A stretch of 64,000 nucleotides of DNA from Proteobacteria bacterium SG_bin9 (GTDB taxonomy: Bacteria; Pseudomonadota; Alphaproteobacteria; Rhizobiales; Xanthobacteraceae). Where the stretch lies: positions 62,001 through 126,000 of the forward strand of contig LWDM01000029.1 in the NCBI GenBank assembly GCA_002083525.1, given 5' to 3'. A program made the translations under genes and the position numbers. The notes beneath the pieces are model-generated. The model did no database searches. It saw only the letters and a list, made by a program, of their open reading frames with translations, and was not told where the DNA came from. Positions 43,799 through 52,653 of this stretch are shown here, piece by piece (position 1 is the stretch's first letter; every line of letters starts with the position of its first letter).

Positions 43799-45220
43799 TC
43801 ACTTCAGCCCGAACCACAACGTCGCGATGCCGAGGAACGACAGGAAACCGACAACGTCGGTGACGGTGGTGACGAAGGTGCCTGACGCAACGGCGGGATC
43901 GGCCCTCAGTTTGTTGAGCACGATCGGAATCAGAATGCCGCCGAGCGCGGCCGCGACGAGGTTGCAGAGCATCGCGAGCCCGATGACGACGCCAAGGCCG
44001 GGAATCTTGAACCAGGCCACCGCGGCAATACCGGTGATCACCGCGAATGCGATGCCGTTGACGAAGCCGACCAGCAATTCGCGAAGGATGATACGCCAGG
44101 CGTTGCTCGCGCCAAGTTCGCGGGTCGCCAGCGCGCGCACCGCGACCGTCATGGTCTGAGTCGCGGCGTTGCCGCCCTGGCTGGCGACGATCGGCGCGAG
44201 GACGGCGAGCGCCACCATCTTCTCGAGTTGTCCCTCGAACAGGCCGAGCACGGACGACGCGAGAAACGCGGTGGCGAGATTGACCAGCAGCCAGTTGAAG
44301 CGGCCCTTGGCGATGGTCCAGAACGTATCGGACAGCGCTTCGTCACGGGTCACGCCGCCGAGTGCCTTCACCTCCTCGTCGGCCTCCTCCTCGATCACGT
44401 CGACGACGTCGTCGATGGTGATGACACCTTGCAGCCGCTGCGCCGAATCCAGCACCGGCGCCGCCACGAGGTTGTACTTGCCGAACAGCCGCGCGACGTC
44501 GCTCAGATCGTCGTCGACCGCCACGCGATGGCGTTCCTCGTCGATCAGTTCGGTGATGGGCACGGGCCGGCGCGCGCGCAGCAGCCCGTCGAGCGCCACC
44601 GCGCCCTTCAGCGTGCGCGCGGCATCGACGACATAGATTTCAAAGAAACGGTCCGGCAGGTCCGGCGTTTCGCGCATGTAGTCGATGACCTGCCCGACGG
44701 TCCAATCCGGTGCGACCGCGATGAAGTCCGACTGCATGCGCCGGCCGGCGGAGTTGTCCGGATATTCGAGGCTGCGCTCCAGCGCGACGCGTTCGTCGGG
44801 CGGCAGCTTGTCGAGGATTTCCTCCTGATCCGCCTCATCGAGGTCTTGCAGCAGCTCGACCGCGTCGTCGGATTCGAGTTCGCGGACACCCTCGGCGACC
44901 GTTTCCGGCTCCAGTTCCTCGAGGATCTCCTCGCGGACGGTGTCGTCGACCTCGTTCAGCGCCGAGAAGTCGAAATCCGCGCCGGTCAGTTCGACCAGCC
45001 GCGGCCGCAGCTCCGGATCGAGCGCTTCAATCAGATCGCCGAGATCGGCCTCATGCAGTTCGGTGACGGTTTCGCGCAGGAACTCGGCGCGGTTCTCCCC
45101 GATCGCCTGCGAAACCTGTTCGATGAATTCAGGACGGATCTCGCCGTCGTCGGTGCGCATCGGCGCGCGCTCGCCCAAGAGGGCGGCGGCTGACATGGCC
45201 TCGTGATCCTGCTCGGCCAT
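43799..45220 (-). CDS. mgtE: Magnesium transporter MgtE
   Basis: 473 aa inner-membrane Mg2+ channel. The N-terminal acidic superhelical domain (residues 20-140) has repeated E-L-x-x-D-D motifs, followed by two CBS domains (about 145-270: MQSDFIAVAPDWTVG and ITELIDEERHRVAVDDDLSDVARLF). Five transmembrane helices follow, with the pore region PIVASQGGNAATQTMTVAVRALA. Acidic N-domain and CBS residues in the family sense cytosolic Mg2+. ATG at 45220; a GTG 12 bp upstream is the alternative. Confidence 0.96.
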   Translation of the reverse strand: MAEQDHEAMSAAALLGERAPMRTDDGEIRPEFIEQVSQAIGENRAEFLRETVTELHEADLGDLIEALDPELRPRLVELTGADFDFSALNEVDDTVREEILEELEPETVAEGVRELESDDAVELLQDLDEADQEEILDKLPPDERVALERSLEYPDNSAGRRMQSDFIAVAPDWTVGQVIDYMRETPDLPDRFFEIYVVDAARTLKGAVALDGLLRARRPVPITELIDEERHRVAVDDDLSDVARLFGKYNLVAAPVLDSAQRLQGVITIDDVVDVIEEEADEEVKALGGVTRDEALSDTFWTIAKGRFNWLLVNLATAFLASSVLGLFEGQLEKMVALAVLAPIVASQGGNAATQTMTVAVRALATRELGASNAWRIILRELLVGFVNGIAFAVITGIAAVAWFKIPGLGVVIGLAMLCNLVAAALGGILIPIVLNKLRADPAVASGTFVTTVTDVVGFLSFLGIATLWFGLK

Positions 45221-45343
45221 GCTGTGTCCCACCCTTCACAGACATCGGTTACGCCCAACACGTAACGCGATCAGGGCTTACTCAATTGGCATGGCCGGGC
45301 GCAACGAAAAATGTCGCCGCCCGCGAAAATCCGGCGAGCGAGG

Positions 45344-45706
45344 TTACGCAAGCACAATGCGCGAGACGCAAAGAAGAATGATCAGACTGAGGAACAAGAG
45401 ATCGATGTAGGCTTTCATCTCCCGGCCGCGCCGAAGCCCCGCGACCTCGTTGACGAGCTGCTTGCGAGGCCCGCCGTCGCCGGCGTTGCCGACGCTGCGG
45501 CGAACGTCCAGCTCCAGACGCTCGATTCGCTGATAGAAATAGAACGAGCGCAGCGCGGAGACCGCCCGCATCGACGAATAGACCAGGACCAGGACCGCGA
45601 CAGTGGCGCGCTGCTGGTACTTGTCGAGAAAGTTGAGTGAGAAATAGACCATCGCCAACAGAATGAAGTTGGAAATGAACCGGTAGACGTAGCTGAGGAT
45701 GGTCAC
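45344..45706 (-). CDS. Small membrane protein, unknown function
   Basis: 120 aa with three predicted transmembrane helices (about 5-25, 33-55, 98-118) and a basic central loop (QRIERLELDVRR ... RKQLVNEVAGLRRGREMK). No family recognised. GTG start at 45706 with GGAG upstream. It is flanked by mgtE and a tRNA gene. Confidence 0.65.
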   Translation of the reverse strand: MTILSYVYRFISNFILLAMVYFSLNFLDKYQQRATVAVLVLVYSSMRAVSALRSFYFYQRIERLELDVRRSVGNAGDGGPRKQLVNEVAGLRRGREMKAYIDLLFLSLIILLCVSRIVLA

Positions 45707-45831
45707 GGCGCGGCTCCAGCACTGATGTGAGGCCGTCGAGCGACGGCGAAAGTAGCCTGAACTTCACATTGCAGGGCTGGGCTTGACTGTCTCGCCCTGC
45801 AGGGCCGATCCGGTCTTTCAGCTTCGTATTA

Positions 45832-45916
45832 TGGTGCGCTCGGAGGGACTCGAACCCCCACGATTTTACTCACTGCCACCTCAAGGCAGCGCGTCTACCA
45901 ATTCCGCCACGAGCGC
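45832..45916 (-). tRNA. tRNA-Leu (anticodon GAG)
   Basis: 85 nt including the encoded CCA. The 7-bp acceptor stem GCGCTCG/CGAGCGC, a D-arm, anticodon stem CTGCC/GGCAG with loop TTGAGGT (anticodon GAG, reads CUC/CUU), a long variable arm as expected for Leu, and the GGTTCGAGTCC T-arm are all present. Confidence 0.97.
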
Positions 45917-46048
45917 TGGTTCCGAAGACGCCGGGAGGGACCCGGCGAACCGTCAGGGCGCCGATGTAACAAATCGGGATTGGGGGTACAAGAGCCGCTT
46001 AGCGTTGTGAATTCGACATTTTGCGGCCTAACGAGCCGCCAATTCACG

Positions 46049-46309
46049 TCAGCGCCGATCAGGCGCCCGAGGCAGCATTTGCTTGACTTCGACGGCGATG
46101 CGGTTGCGGTTGACGACCACCACGCCGCTGGCAACCGGCATGTTGTTGGCAAGCACCTTGACCTCATCCTGCTCGGTCGCGTCGAGCTCGATGATGGCGC
46201 CACGGCTCAGCCGCATCACCTGGTGAACGGGCATTGTCGTCGTTCCGAGGACGACCGTCAGATCGACCGCAACTTTATCAAGGGTTGGCACTGAGCGACC
46301 TGACTGCAC
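46049..46309 (-). CDS. FliN-like (SpoA domain) protein
   Basis: 86 aa SpoA/FliN domain: VDLTVVLGTTTMPVHQVMRLSRGAIIELD ... VLANNMPVASGVVVVNRNRIAVEV. It matches the C-terminal half of the flagellar switch protein FliN, including the turn NNMPVASGVVVV. No flagellar genes flank it, so it is a stand-alone copy. The start is uncertain: GTG at 46309 or GTG at 46291; the latter has CAGG at a better distance. Confidence 0.85.
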   Translation of the reverse strand: MQSGRSVPTLDKVAVDLTVVLGTTTMPVHQVMRLSRGAIIELDATEQDEVKVLANNMPVASGVVVVNRNRIAVEVKQMLPRAPDRR

Positions 46310-46351
46310 ACATTGAGCTTGCAGCGATCATCACCATGGTATGATTACCCA

Positions 46352-47056
46352 ATGGTTAACACCCGCCAAATGCTGGATTTATCGGCCCTGCCCGCCACCG
46401 CCGGCGGTCCCGAGTGGCTGATTTCAGACCGCCTCGTCGCCTACGACGAGGCGGTATCGCTGATGGAGACGCGAATCGCCGCGATCGCGGCCGGTCATGA
46501 GCCCGAATTGGTCTGGCTGCTCGAACATCCCCCGCTCTACACGTCCGGCACCAGTGCCCAGCCGGCCGATTTCATCGGTGGCCCGTTTCCGCTGTTTCAG
46601 ACCGGGCGCGGTGGCCAAATGACCTATCACGGCCCCGGCCAGCGGGTCGCCTATGTGATGCTCAACCTCAAACAGCGGCGGCCGGATGTTCGCGCCTACG
46701 TCGCCGGGCTTGAGGAGTGGATGATCCGCACCCTCGCCGCGTTCAACATCCGTGGCGAGCGGCGCGAGGATCGCGTCGGCGTCTGGGTGGCACGGCCGGA
46801 CAAGGGCCCGGGCTTCGAGGACAAGATAGGCGCCATCGGCGTACGCATCAAGCGTTGGGTGACGATGCACGGCATCTCGCTGAACGTGGAGCCGGACCTC
46901 ACCCACTTCTCCGGGATCGTGCCGTGCGGGGTCGCCGATCCGCGCTACGGCGTCACCAGCCTCGCCGACCTCGGGTTGACCGCGACGATGGCGGACGTCG
47001 ATATCGCACTAAAGCAGGCGTTCGCTGAGGTATTCGGCTCGGCCGCCGCGCGCTGA
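46352..47056 (+). CDS. lipB: Lipoyl (octanoyl) transferase
   Basis: Transfers octanoate from acyl-carrier protein to lipoyl domains of 2-oxoacid dehydrogenases and the glycine cleavage system. 234 aa. Signatures: LVWLLEHPPLYTSG, RGGQMTYHGPGQ, the catalytic Lys in GAIGVRIKRW and catalytic Cys in GIVPCGV. ATG at 46352 or ATG at 46370 are possible starts; neither has a strong ribosome site. Divergent from the FliN-like gene. Confidence 0.95.
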   Translation: MVNTRQMLDLSALPATAGGPEWLISDRLVAYDEAVSLMETRIAAIAAGHEPELVWLLEHPPLYTSGTSAQPADFIGGPFPLFQTGRGGQMTYHGPGQRVAYVMLNLKQRRPDVRAYVAGLEEWMIRTLAAFNIRGERREDRVGVWVARPDKGPGFEDKIGAIGVRIKRWVTMHGISLNVEPDLTHFSGIVPCGVADPRYGVTSLADLGLTATMADVDIALKQAFAEVFGSAAAR

Positions 47057-47057
47057 T

Positions 47058-47354
47058 TCAAACCGTCGGCAGCATCGCGAACTGAACGCGCGACTTGTTC
47101 ACATCAAGATCATCGGCCGTCCCCGGCCGGGCGTCGACAGCCTCGACGCGGGCCAGCGGCGGACCGCGCCGGCAATCGTCAATCATCGCTCCGAGAACAT
47201 CACCCTCGCCCGCGAAGACCGCTTCGACCGTTCCGTCGCGGCGATTGCGCACCCAGCCTTCAAGACCGCGCGCGATCGCTTGGTCCGCCAGCCACGCACG
47301 GTAGCCCACGCCCTGCACGCGGCCACTGACGATGACATGACGGATAACTGACAT
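47058..47354 (-). CDS. acyP: Acylphosphatase
   Basis: Hydrolyses acyl phosphates; 98 aa, the normal size. Catalytic Arg is in SGRVQGVGYRAW and Asn in GWVRNRRDGTVEAVFAGE, both in the standard spacing. ATG at 47354. It is convergent with lipB, stop to stop with one base between. Confidence 0.96.
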   Translation of the reverse strand: MSVIRHVIVSGRVQGVGYRAWLADQAIARGLEGWVRNRRDGTVEAVFAGEGDVLGAMIDDCRRGPPLARVEAVDARPGTADDLDVNKSRVQFAMLPTV

Positions 47355-47397
47355 GACGCGCTCGCTTTATCGGCGGTCGTAGCCGCAACGCGCGGCG

Positions 47398-48270
47398 CTA
47401 GCGTTTGATCCCGAGGAAGTACGCCATGCGATCCTTCACCGTGCTGTCGCGCATCACGCGCGCGGTGAGTTCGGCGGACGGTAATCCCTTGAGCTGCCGC
47501 GGCGGCGTGCCCTCACGCAGCGCCTTCAGCGTCTCGTACACTGCCTGCGTCGCGGCTGCGACCGGCGTATGGCCCTGATTGGCGATGCGCACGCGCTGGC
47601 TCGCGAGGAACGCGTTGTCGTCCAGATCGCCCTCGATGGTGCCGAGCATGATCGGCAGCGTCGTCGCCGACGCGATCGCCTGCAGCTGCGCCCGCGTCCG
47701 CACGCCGGTGAAGAACAGCGCATCGACCCCGGCCGCTTCGTACGCCCGGGCGCGCGCGACCGCGTCCTCGATGCTGGTGATCGACGCGGCGCCGGTGCGG
47801 CCGAAAACGACGAACGACATGTCCGAGCGCGCATCGAGCGCGGCCTTCATCTTGCCGACGCCCTCGTCGAGCGAAATCAATTGCGGCTTCGCTTCGCCAT
47901 AAGCTTGCGGCAGCAGCGTATCCTCGATGGTCAACGCCGCGGCGCCCGCGGCTTCGACCTCCTGCACCGTGCGACGGACGTTGAGGGCATTGCCGTAGCC
48001 GTGATCGGCATCGACCAGCAGCGGCAGTTGTGCCGCGCGCGTGATCCGGCGCACCTGCTCGGCCAGCTCCGTCAACGTGATGAGAACGAGATCGGGATCT
48101 CCGAGGATCGCGAGCGACGCGGCCGAACCGCCGAGAATGCCGATCTCGAAGCCGAGATCCTCGGCAATACGTGCCGCGATCGGATCGTGCGTCGAGGCCG
48201 GCCGGATGACCGCCGTTCCGGCGAGCACTGCGCGAAAAGCATCCCGCCGCGCTTTCATCCGCCAGCTCAC
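47398..48270 (-). CDS. Isocitrate lyase/PEP mutase superfamily protein, oxaloacetate-decarboxylase-like
   Basis: 290 aa TIM-barrel protein. VDADHGYGNALNV holds the Mg-binding Asp; IEDTLLPQAYG and AYEAAGVDALFFTGV fit the branch that includes PA4872 oxaloacetate decarboxylase, from which the substrate is inferred. A difference: the family segment around IARTNA is FGRTGA here, so substrate specificity may differ. The GTG start at 48270 overlaps the pccA stop codon (GTGA), implying coupling to pccA; ATG at 48258 is the alternative. Confidence 0.85.
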   Translation of the reverse strand: MSWRMKARRDAFRAVLAGTAVIRPASTHDPIAARIAEDLGFEIGILGGSAASLAILGDPDLVLITLTELAEQVRRITRAAQLPLLVDADHGYGNALNVRRTVQEVEAAGAAALTIEDTLLPQAYGEAKPQLISLDEGVGKMKAALDARSDMSFVVFGRTGAASITSIEDAVARARAYEAAGVDALFFTGVRTRAQLQAIASATTLPIMLGTIEGDLDDNAFLASQRVRIANQGHTPVAAATQAVYETLKALREGTPPRQLKGLPSAELTARVMRDSTVKDRMAYFLGIKR

Positions 48271-50282
48271 GCGAATTCGAGGATGATGGCGTCGACGGCG
48301 AGCGTTGCGCCGGCGGCCGCGTGGACTTTCTTGACGACACCGTCACGCTCAGCGCGCAGCACGTTCTGCATCTTCATCGCCTCGACTACCGCGAGCGTTT
48401 CGCCTGCTTTTACTTCCTGCCCTTCGGCAACCGCAATCGAGATCACAAGACCCGGCATCGGGCACAGCAGCTTCTTGCCGGTATCGGCCTTGGTACCGAC
48501 CGGCATCAGCCGCGCCGCCGTCGCCTCGGTTTCGGTGAAGACCTGCACCGGCACTTCGTATCCGTGATGGGCGATGCGGAAGCCATTGAGCGCGGCACGA
48601 ACCTGCATCGATGCCGGAACGCCATCGATCTTGCCGTGCCAGACCGGATCGCCCGGCTTCCAGTTCGACATCAGACTGTGCGGCTTGCCGAGGTCGCCGT
48701 CAGCGCCGACGAAACGCACGGCGATATCGCTGCCGTCGCGGCCGACATCAAGACCGATCTCGTTGCGATCGAGCCAGACGGCGCGGCGGCGCTCGCGATG
48801 TACGGCGCGGCCGTTCATCTGCCCGGAAATCTGCCGCTTGCGCTCACCGTGGATGTGGTCGACAGCCGCAGCGACAGCCGCGATGCGGCGGGCAACCTCG
48901 CCCTCCGGCACGCTCGGATGGAAGCCGCGCGGAAACTCCTCGGCGATGAAACCGGTCGAGAGATTGCCCTCACGCCAGCGCGGGTGATGCATCAGCGCCG
49001 AGAGGAACGGAATGTTGTGGCGAATGCCGTCGACGTAGAACGCATCGAGCGCGTCGGCCTGCGCGGCAATCGCCGCCGCGCGCGACGGGCCATAGGTCAC
49101 GAGCTTGGCGATCATCGGATCGTAGTAAATCGAGATTTCGCCGCCCTCTTCAACGCCGGTGTCGTTGCGCACGGTGACGCCGTCATGACTGCTTTCGGCC
49201 GGCGGACGATATTTGGTGAGACGGCCGATCGACGGCAGGAAGTTGCGGAATGGATCCTCCGCATAGACGCGCGACTCGACCGCCCAGCCGGTCAGCACAA
49301 CGTCCTTCTGCGCGAGTTTCAGCTTCTCGCCGGCGGCGACGCGGATCATCTGCTCGACGAGATCGATGCCGGTGATCATCTCGGTCACCGGATGCTCGAC
49401 CTGCAGACGCGTGTTCATCTCGAGGAAGAAGAAACTCTTGTCCTGCCCGGCGACGAATTCGACGGTACCGGCCGAGTCATAGTTCACAGCCTTCGCCAGC
49501 GCGACAGCCTGTTCGCCCATCTTGCGGCGCGTGGCTTCGTCGAGCAGCGGCGACGGCGCTTCCTCGATGACCTTCTGGTTGCGGCGCTGGATCGAGCATT
49601 CACGCTCGCCGAGATAGATCACGTTGCCGTGCTTGTCGCCGAGCACCTGAATTTCGATATGGCGCGGATCGACGATGAATTTCTCGACGAACACGCGATC
49701 GTCACCGAACGAGGCCTTGGCTTCCGCCTTCGCGAGATTGAAGCCCTCGGCAACTTCGTTCTTGCTGTGGGCGATGCGCATGCCCTTGCCGCCGCCGCCC
49801 GCCGACGCCTTGATCATGACGGGGTAGCCGATCTCGTCAGCAATCTTCACCGCGTGCTTATCGTCTTCGATAACGCCCAGATATCCTGGGACGGTCGAGA
49901 CCTTGGCCTTGGCAGCCGCCTTCTTCGACTCGATCTTGTCGCCCATCGCGGCGATCGCGCCCGGGTTCGGTCCGATGAACACGATACCGGCGGCCTCGAG
50001 CGCTTTCGGGAAGGCTTCGCGCTCGGACAGAAAACCATAGCCCGGATGCACCGCCTCGGCGCCCGTCTTGCGGCAGGCATCGACGATCTTGTCGATGACG
50101 AGATAGCTCTCCGCAGCCGCTGCCGGGCCAATAAAGACGGCCTCATCTGCCATTTCGACATGCAGCGCGTCACGGTCGGCTTCGGAATAAACCGCGACCG
50201 TCGCAATCCCCATCTTCCGCGCCGTCTTGATAACCCGGCAGGCGATCTCGCCGCGGTTGGCGATCAGTATCTTTTTGAACAT
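48267..50282 (-). CDS. pccA: Propionyl/acetyl-CoA carboxylase alpha subunit
   Basis: Biotin-dependent carboxylase subunit, 671 aa. It has a biotin carboxylase domain (1-450) starting MFKKILIANRGEIACRVIKTA, with the ATP-grasp loop SAGGGGKGMRI and catalytic EMNTRLQVEHPVTEMITG, then a BT linker domain (about 455-580) and a C-terminal biotin carrier domain with the biotinylated Lys in EAMKMQN. The length and BT domain match PccA rather than AccC. The beta subunit is not in the window. ATG at 50282. It overlaps the decarboxylase-like gene downstream. Confidence 0.95.
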   Translation of the reverse strand: MFKKILIANRGEIACRVIKTARKMGIATVAVYSEADRDALHVEMADEAVFIGPAAAAESYLVIDKIVDACRKTGAEAVHPGYGFLSEREAFPKALEAAGIVFIGPNPGAIAAMGDKIESKKAAAKAKVSTVPGYLGVIEDDKHAVKIADEIGYPVMIKASAGGGGKGMRIAHSKNEVAEGFNLAKAEAKASFGDDRVFVEKFIVDPRHIEIQVLGDKHGNVIYLGERECSIQRRNQKVIEEAPSPLLDEATRRKMGEQAVALAKAVNYDSAGTVEFVAGQDKSFFFLEMNTRLQVEHPVTEMITGIDLVEQMIRVAAGEKLKLAQKDVVLTGWAVESRVYAEDPFRNFLPSIGRLTKYRPPAESSHDGVTVRNDTGVEEGGEISIYYDPMIAKLVTYGPSRAAAIAAQADALDAFYVDGIRHNIPFLSALMHHPRWREGNLSTGFIAEEFPRGFHPSVPEGEVARRIAAVAAAVDHIHGERKRQISGQMNGRAVHRERRRAVWLDRNEIGLDVGRDGSDIAVRFVGADGDLGKPHSLMSNWKPGDPVWHGKIDGVPASMQVRAALNGFRIAHHGYEVPVQVFTETEATAARLMPVGTKADTGKKLLCPMPGLVISIAVAEGQEVKAGETLAVVEAMKMQNVLRAERDGVVKKVHAAAGATLAVDAIILEFA

Positions 50283-50409
50283 GCTTTTTCTTGTGACCTT
50301 AGACGCTGGGACCGGCTCCCGACCGGCGGCTGAATTTTGGCACGACCGGAAGATCGTAACAATTCCGCTAGGCGAGATTTCTTGAAGAGGCAACGGTCAG
50401 GAGACAGGA

Positions 50410-50450
50410 AAGCGCAAAAGAAAACGGCGGGGTTTCGCGCCCCGCCGTTT
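50410..50450 (-). terminator. Terminator of the minus-strand gene at 50474
   Basis: Perfect 11-bp hairpin AAACGGCGGGG (50422-50432) / CCCCGCCGTTT (50440-50450). The T-rich tail (TTTTCTTTT) is on the minus strand. Confidence 0.8.
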
Positions 50451-50473
50451 GCAAAATCGGTTCTTCGGATGCG

Positions 50474-51055
50474 TCAGATGCCGCCGAGGTCCATCAAGCT
50501 CGGCAGCGACTGCGCCAGCGTGGCTGCGCCGACGAGTGTCGCAACGAGATTCATCAGCCGGCGATTGCTGCGGCGCTTGCCGCGCATCTGGCCGGCGATC
50601 CATTCCAGCACCTCGACATTGACGCCGATCGCCCGGGTCGGCGCCCAGCTATCGATGTCGGTCTCGGGCGACAGCGCGACTTCGCGCGACGGCACCGGCA
50701 AACCCGATGCAGAGGCGGCATGATGCACGATCGCCTTCGCGAACAGATCGTCGAAGCGTCCGTCGTCGCTGCGATCGGCAGCGGCATCGTTGATTTCGAA
50801 GAGCGTCTCGGCTTCGGCGCGACTCACCGGCTGATTGAGCACGGCGGCAGCGGTGAGAATGCTGGCGCACAGCGCCGCGTCCTGCGCATCGAGCGCGCGG
50901 GAAAAGTGAACACGGCCCTTGGTGGTCGGTCCCTCACCTGTGATCACGCCGTCGCGCACCACAGTGAGCGCACGTGCCGCGCTGTCGCGGCAGGAGACCT
51001 GAAGGAGGTCGGACTGTTCCGGAACCAAAGTGGCCGGACGAGAAGAGGCTGACAT
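50474..51055 (-). CDS. Hypothetical protein with C-terminal membrane helix
   Basis: 193 aa. The N-terminal 20 residues are Ser/Pro-rich. The middle part (ARALDAQDAALCASILTAAAVLNQPVSRAEAETLFEI) is helical and resembles proteins of Bradyrhizobium-like genomes without a known role. A single hydrophobic helix near the C-terminus (NLVATLVGAATLAQSLPSL) follows a basic patch MRGKRRSNRR, so it is probably a tail-anchored inner-membrane protein. ATG at 51055 with GGAAAG upstream; a start 36 bp further up is less likely. Confidence 0.7.
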   Translation of the reverse strand: MSASSRPATLVPEQSDLLQVSCRDSAARALTVVRDGVITGEGPTTKGRVHFSRALDAQDAALCASILTAAAVLNQPVSRAEAETLFEINDAAADRSDDGRFDDLFAKAIVHHAASASGLPVPSREVALSPETDIDSWAPTRAIGVNVEVLEWIAGQMRGKRRSNRRLMNLVATLVGAATLAQSLPSLMDLGGI

Positions 51056-51412
51056 CGTTCTTTCCGTTTTTTGTACTGCCAGCAATTCCATGCGGCCGTA
51101 AACGAGTGGTTAACAAATCGACAGTTCCGTCGATTGCATTTGAGTCTGTTGCGATTTGGTCGATGTTTTCGCAGCGATGGTTCATGATTTCGCAATGCGA
51201 AAAGGCGGCGGTGAGGCAGGGAACCGGTGAAATCGGGGCATCGGGTCACAAGATATTTTCTGCCATGGGTCACCGCGGTATCGGGAGAAGATTCTCGCGA
51301 ATCAACCTCTCCTGGAAGGAATTTATCCTTTGAGGATGACAGTTTCGTAGGGTGGACAGGAGAGTTATACCCAACGCGCAATTTCGCAGGTGTCTGAAAG
51401 ACGAGGCAATCC
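51056..51412. other. Divergent intergenic region before the peroxiredoxin gene
   Basis: 357 bp without a convincing gene. It carries two small dyads: AATCGAC-N6-GTCGATT (51116-51135) and TTTCGC-AAT-GCGAAA (51188-51202), and the direct repeat GGGTCAC (about 51242 and 51269). These are possible operators; no regulator could be named. Confidence 0.5.
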
Positions 51413-52072
51413 ATGACCCTTCAGATTGGCGCGACGGCGCCGGATTTCGAAGCCGAGACCACCGAAGGCAAGATCAAGTTCCACGACTGGATCGGCAACA
51501 GCTGGACGCTGCTGTTCTCGCATCCGAAGGACTTCACGCCCGTCTGCACCACCGAACTCGGCCGTCTCGCCAAGCTGAAGCCCGAGTTCGACAAGCGCGG
51601 TGTGAAGCTGATGGGACTGAGCGTCGATCCGGTGACCAAGCACAGCAAGTGGGCCGACGACATCAAGGAGACGCAAGGCGCCGCGCCGAACTATCCGATG
51701 ATCGGCGACACCGACTACAACGTCTCGAAGCTCTACAACATGCTTCCTGCGAGCACGAGCGGCGACGCATCGACACGCACCGCCGCCGACAACGCCACCG
51801 TGCGCACCGTCTTCATCATCGGCCCCGACAAGAAGATCAAACTCTCCCTCGCCTACCCGATGACGACCGGCCGCAACTTCGACGAGCTGCTCCGTGTGAT
51901 CGACTCGCTTCAACTTACGGCGAAGCATCGCGTCGCAACGCCGGCCGACTGGAAACAGGGCGAGGACGTGATTATCGCCGGCTCGGTCACCGACGATGAA
52001 GCGAAGACGATTTATCCGCAGGGCTGGAAGTCGCCGAAGCCGTACATCCGGATCGTGCCGCAGCCGAAGTAA
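51413..52072 (+). CDS. 1-Cys peroxiredoxin (Prx6 type)
   Basis: 219 aa. Reduces peroxides with one catalytic Cys, in FTPVCTTELG near residue 45. The Arg/His environment is FSHPKDFTPVC, and the longer C-terminal domain (about 165-219, ending KSPKPYIRIVPQP) is diagnostic for the Prx6 subgroup, whose reductant is usually thiol-based and separate. ATG at 51413 with an ACGAGG site. A terminator follows. Confidence 0.95.
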   Translation: MTLQIGATAPDFEAETTEGKIKFHDWIGNSWTLLFSHPKDFTPVCTTELGRLAKLKPEFDKRGVKLMGLSVDPVTKHSKWADDIKETQGAAPNYPMIGDTDYNVSKLYNMLPASTSGDASTRTAADNATVRTVFIIGPDKKIKLSLAYPMTTGRNFDELLRVIDSLQLTAKHRVATPADWKQGEDVIIAGSVTDDEAKTIYPQGWKSPKPYIRIVPQPK

Positions 52073-52093
52073 GCTACGCTGGATATCGACATG

Positions 52094-52118
52094 AAAGGGC
52101 GCCTCTCGGCGCCCTTTT
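52094..52118 (+). terminator. Terminator after the peroxiredoxin gene
   Basis: Perfect 10-bp stem AAAGGGCGCC / GGCGCCCTTT with a 4-nt loop, ending in TTTT; it lies between two convergent genes. Confidence 0.85.
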
Positions 52119-52126
52119 GATTGTGA

Positions 52127-52528
52127 CTAGATGCGCGGCGCCAGCCAGTTCGCGATCATCAGCCCGATGGTTGACGAGAGCGCAGTCGCTACCGCGCCCC
52201 ACGTCACGTCCATCGCAACCACTGGCCAGGTCCAGTGCTTCAGCAGCGCCATCGCGGTGAGGTCGAAGGTCGCGTAGCAAAACACACCGAACAGCGCGCC
52301 GTAGATCAGAGTCGATTGCGTCGTCGCGCCGGCTCCACCACTGACGAAAATCAGCACACCGACCACATACAGCAGATAGAACAGGATCGCGGGCGCAAGG
52401 CGCAACTCGCCGAGCATGTCGCCGACCTGCGAGACGAAGAAGCCTTTGGCAACAAATCCGAGGAACAGAATATCGAGCGGGACCAGAACCAGCAGGGTCG
52501 CGAGATAAAGAATAGCTGTGCGTTGCAA
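52127..52528 (-). CDS. DUF2177 family membrane protein
   Basis: 133 aa with four transmembrane helices and the DUF2177 opening ATLLVLVPLDILFLG plus ILFYLLYVVGVLIFV and YGALFGVFCYATFDLTAMALLK blocks. Function unknown. The start is TTG at 52528, with GGAGG six bases upstream; longer ATG starts add residues from the leader. Confidence 0.88.
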   Translation of the reverse strand: MQRTAILYLATLLVLVPLDILFLGFVAKGFFVSQVGDMLGELRLAPAILFYLLYVVGVLIFVSGGAGATTQSTLIYGALFGVFCYATFDLTAMALLKHWTWPVVAMDVTWGAVATALSSTIGLMIANWLAPRI

Positions 52529-52653
52529 ATGAAACCTCCGCCGCAAAACGTATCCGCTGGAACCCAGCGGTGACATAATACTTACGCAATAGGTGAAGTC
52601 AGGTTTCATCTTCACTGTCATGCTCAACCGCGATTTCAGTTTGAATGTTTTGA

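Noticed and set aside
48321..50333. A 670-codon open frame on the plus strand opposite pccA.
   Set aside because: An antisense shadow of a highly conserved gene; the translated product shows only Arg/Asp/His-rich low-information sequence.
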